Shown here one piece after another: positions 5,134-5,744 of a DNA stretch of 5,744 nt. Under the pieces are notes generated by a model. That model saw only the letters and a list, made by a program, of their open reading frames with translations, did no database searches and was not told the DNA's origin. The stretch lies in the NCBI GenBank assembly GCA_030549955.1, contig JAUQQI010000198.1, forward strand, positions 1-5,744, in the 5' to 3' direction. The translations under genes and the position numbers were made by a program. Numbering within the stretch: position 1 is the stretch's first letter; each line of letters opens with the position of its first letter. Origin of the DNA: Chloroflexota bacterium. GTDB taxonomy: Bacteria > Chloroflexota > Dehalococcoidia > JAUQQI01.

Positions 5134-5744
5134 TTAAGTTTGTCGAACCACCTTGTACGGGTCGCGGCCCTTCCAGTAGTAGTCCGCCGCCAGTTCGTAA
5201 GGCGGGTGGGCAATGCGGCGGTATGGGACAATCCGTTCAGCCCACTTGCGCTGGGACTCGAGAACTTTAGCAAAGAAGGTGTTCTGGCGAGCGTACTTAT
5301 CGGCGACCCGGTCCCAGGCCCGCAACACCTCCAGGAGCACATCTCGGGGTGATTCGACCACGGTTACGCCGTGCTTGTCGACCAGCGTCTTCAGGTCCTG
5401 GCTGTTGCGGTCCAGCATCTTGACCGTGTACTGGAGGGTCGTAGCCATTGCCGCGTATTTGACGATAGCTTTAAGGTCGGTAGGAAGCTCATCCCACTTC
5501 TGCTTGTTGATGAGGATCTCCATGATGCCAGTGGGCTGGTGGATACCCGGGAGGTGGTAGTACTTGAGGACATCCTGGAACCCAAGGGACATATCGGACG
5601 TCGGGTCGCTGAACTCGGCCGCGTCGATGACCTTCCGCTCCAGAGCAGGGATTATCTCGCCGCCGGGCAAGGTCACCACCGACATGCCGAACTCGCTGAA
5701 CACCTCGGCAGACATCCCGGCCGCCCGGAATTTGAGTCCCTTGA
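5134..5744 (-). CDS. dctP: TRAP transporter substrate-binding protein (DctP family, FcbT1/TakP-like), C-terminal part; 5' end outside window
   Basis: Extracytoplasmic solute-binding protein that captures the ligand and hands it to DctQM. The frame is open to the window edge, so the upstream reading KGLKFRAAGM shows the ATG at 5713-5715 is internal. About 202 of an expected 340-370 residues are visible; the signal peptide and first lobe are missing. LKGLKFRAAG carries the near-invariant carboxylate-binding Arg (codon 5725-5727). The segment LPGGEIIPALERKVIDAAEF (ending about 5611), followed by SLGF and then YYHLPGIHQ, matches the FcbT1/TakP-type group rather than the classic C4-dicarboxylate DctP or sialic-acid SiaP groups, judged from memory. 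A long, charged helical tail follows (KWAERIVPYRR). An acidic ligand is likely because the Arg is kept; 2-oxoacids, lactate-like acids or aromatic acids are all possible. First gene of the visible operon; its promoter lies beyond the window. Confidence 0.93.
   Translation of the reverse strand, partial: KGLKFRAAGMSAEVFSEFGMSVVTLPGGEIIPALERKVIDAAEFSDPTSDMSLGFQDVLKYYHLPGIHQPTGIMEILINKQKWDELPTDLKAIVKYAAMATTLQYTVKMLDRNSQDLKTLVDKHGVTVVESPRDVLLEVLRAWDRVADKYARQNTFFAKVLESQRKWAERIVPYRRIAHPPYELAADYYWKGRDPYKVVRQT

Noticed and set aside
1..5744. Mobile element, CRISPR array, tRNA or toxin-antitoxin module
   Set aside because: No transposase or integrase motifs, terminal repeats, regularly spaced repeats, cloverleaf folds or paired small genes were seen; all the larger coding stretches are accounted for by the five genes.

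Overview
The window is a GC-rich bacterial chromosomal segment holding five protein genes. Two are cut off by the window ends. Composition, Arg codons dominated by CGG, strong purine-rich Shine-Dalgarno sequences (GGGAGGT, GGAGGAG) and GTG/TTG starts would fit a GC-rich Bacillota lineage, such as Moorella-like thermophilic Clostridia, or a Chloroflexota. This placement is an inference with low confidence. There are no RNA genes, insertion sequences, CRISPR arrays or phage genes.

Left part (1-2000): the last 330 codons of a leucyl aminopeptidase (pepA, + strand) run head-on into a 329-codon minus-strand gene for a membrane-anchored extracytoplasmic protein. That protein has an Ig-like FixH/CopC-type domain followed by a LolA-like domain. 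The two genes overlap by four bases: the palindrome TTAA supplies both stop codons and lies at the tip of a potential hairpin.

Middle (2000-3125): a ribose-phosphate diphosphokinase (prs, + strand) diverges from the anchored-protein gene. The longest reading frame begins at a GTG at 2016. The TTG at 2097 is better supported, because it is preceded by a purine-rich ribosome site and gives the usual family length of about 316 residues. This leaves a 116-base divergent intergenic region with a possible promoter and mutually exclusive hairpins that could hide or expose the ribosome site. The enzyme is a variant with substitutions in the ATP-binding FSDGE motif and a one-residue-shorter flexible loop.

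Right part (3126-5744): a minus-strand operon for a tripartite TRAP transporter, transcribed dctP, dctQ, dctM. dctP (substrate-binding protein) is truncated by the window end. dctQ and dctM overlap by four bases (GTGA). All three proteins resemble the TRAP subgroup annotated as mannitol/chloroaromatic (FcbT1/T2/T3, also close to TakP for 2-oxoacids), so the cargo is probably an organic acid but cannot be named. The 140-base dctP-dctQ gap holds a hairpin just after dctP and two 10-bp direct repeats 53 bp apart.

The genes do not form one pathway: peptide turnover, an envelope protein, nucleotide precursor supply and solute uptake sit side by side. I see no clear undescribed system. The points most worth checking are the prs leader and active-site variant, the two-domain anchored protein, and the repeat-bearing gap in the TRAP operon.
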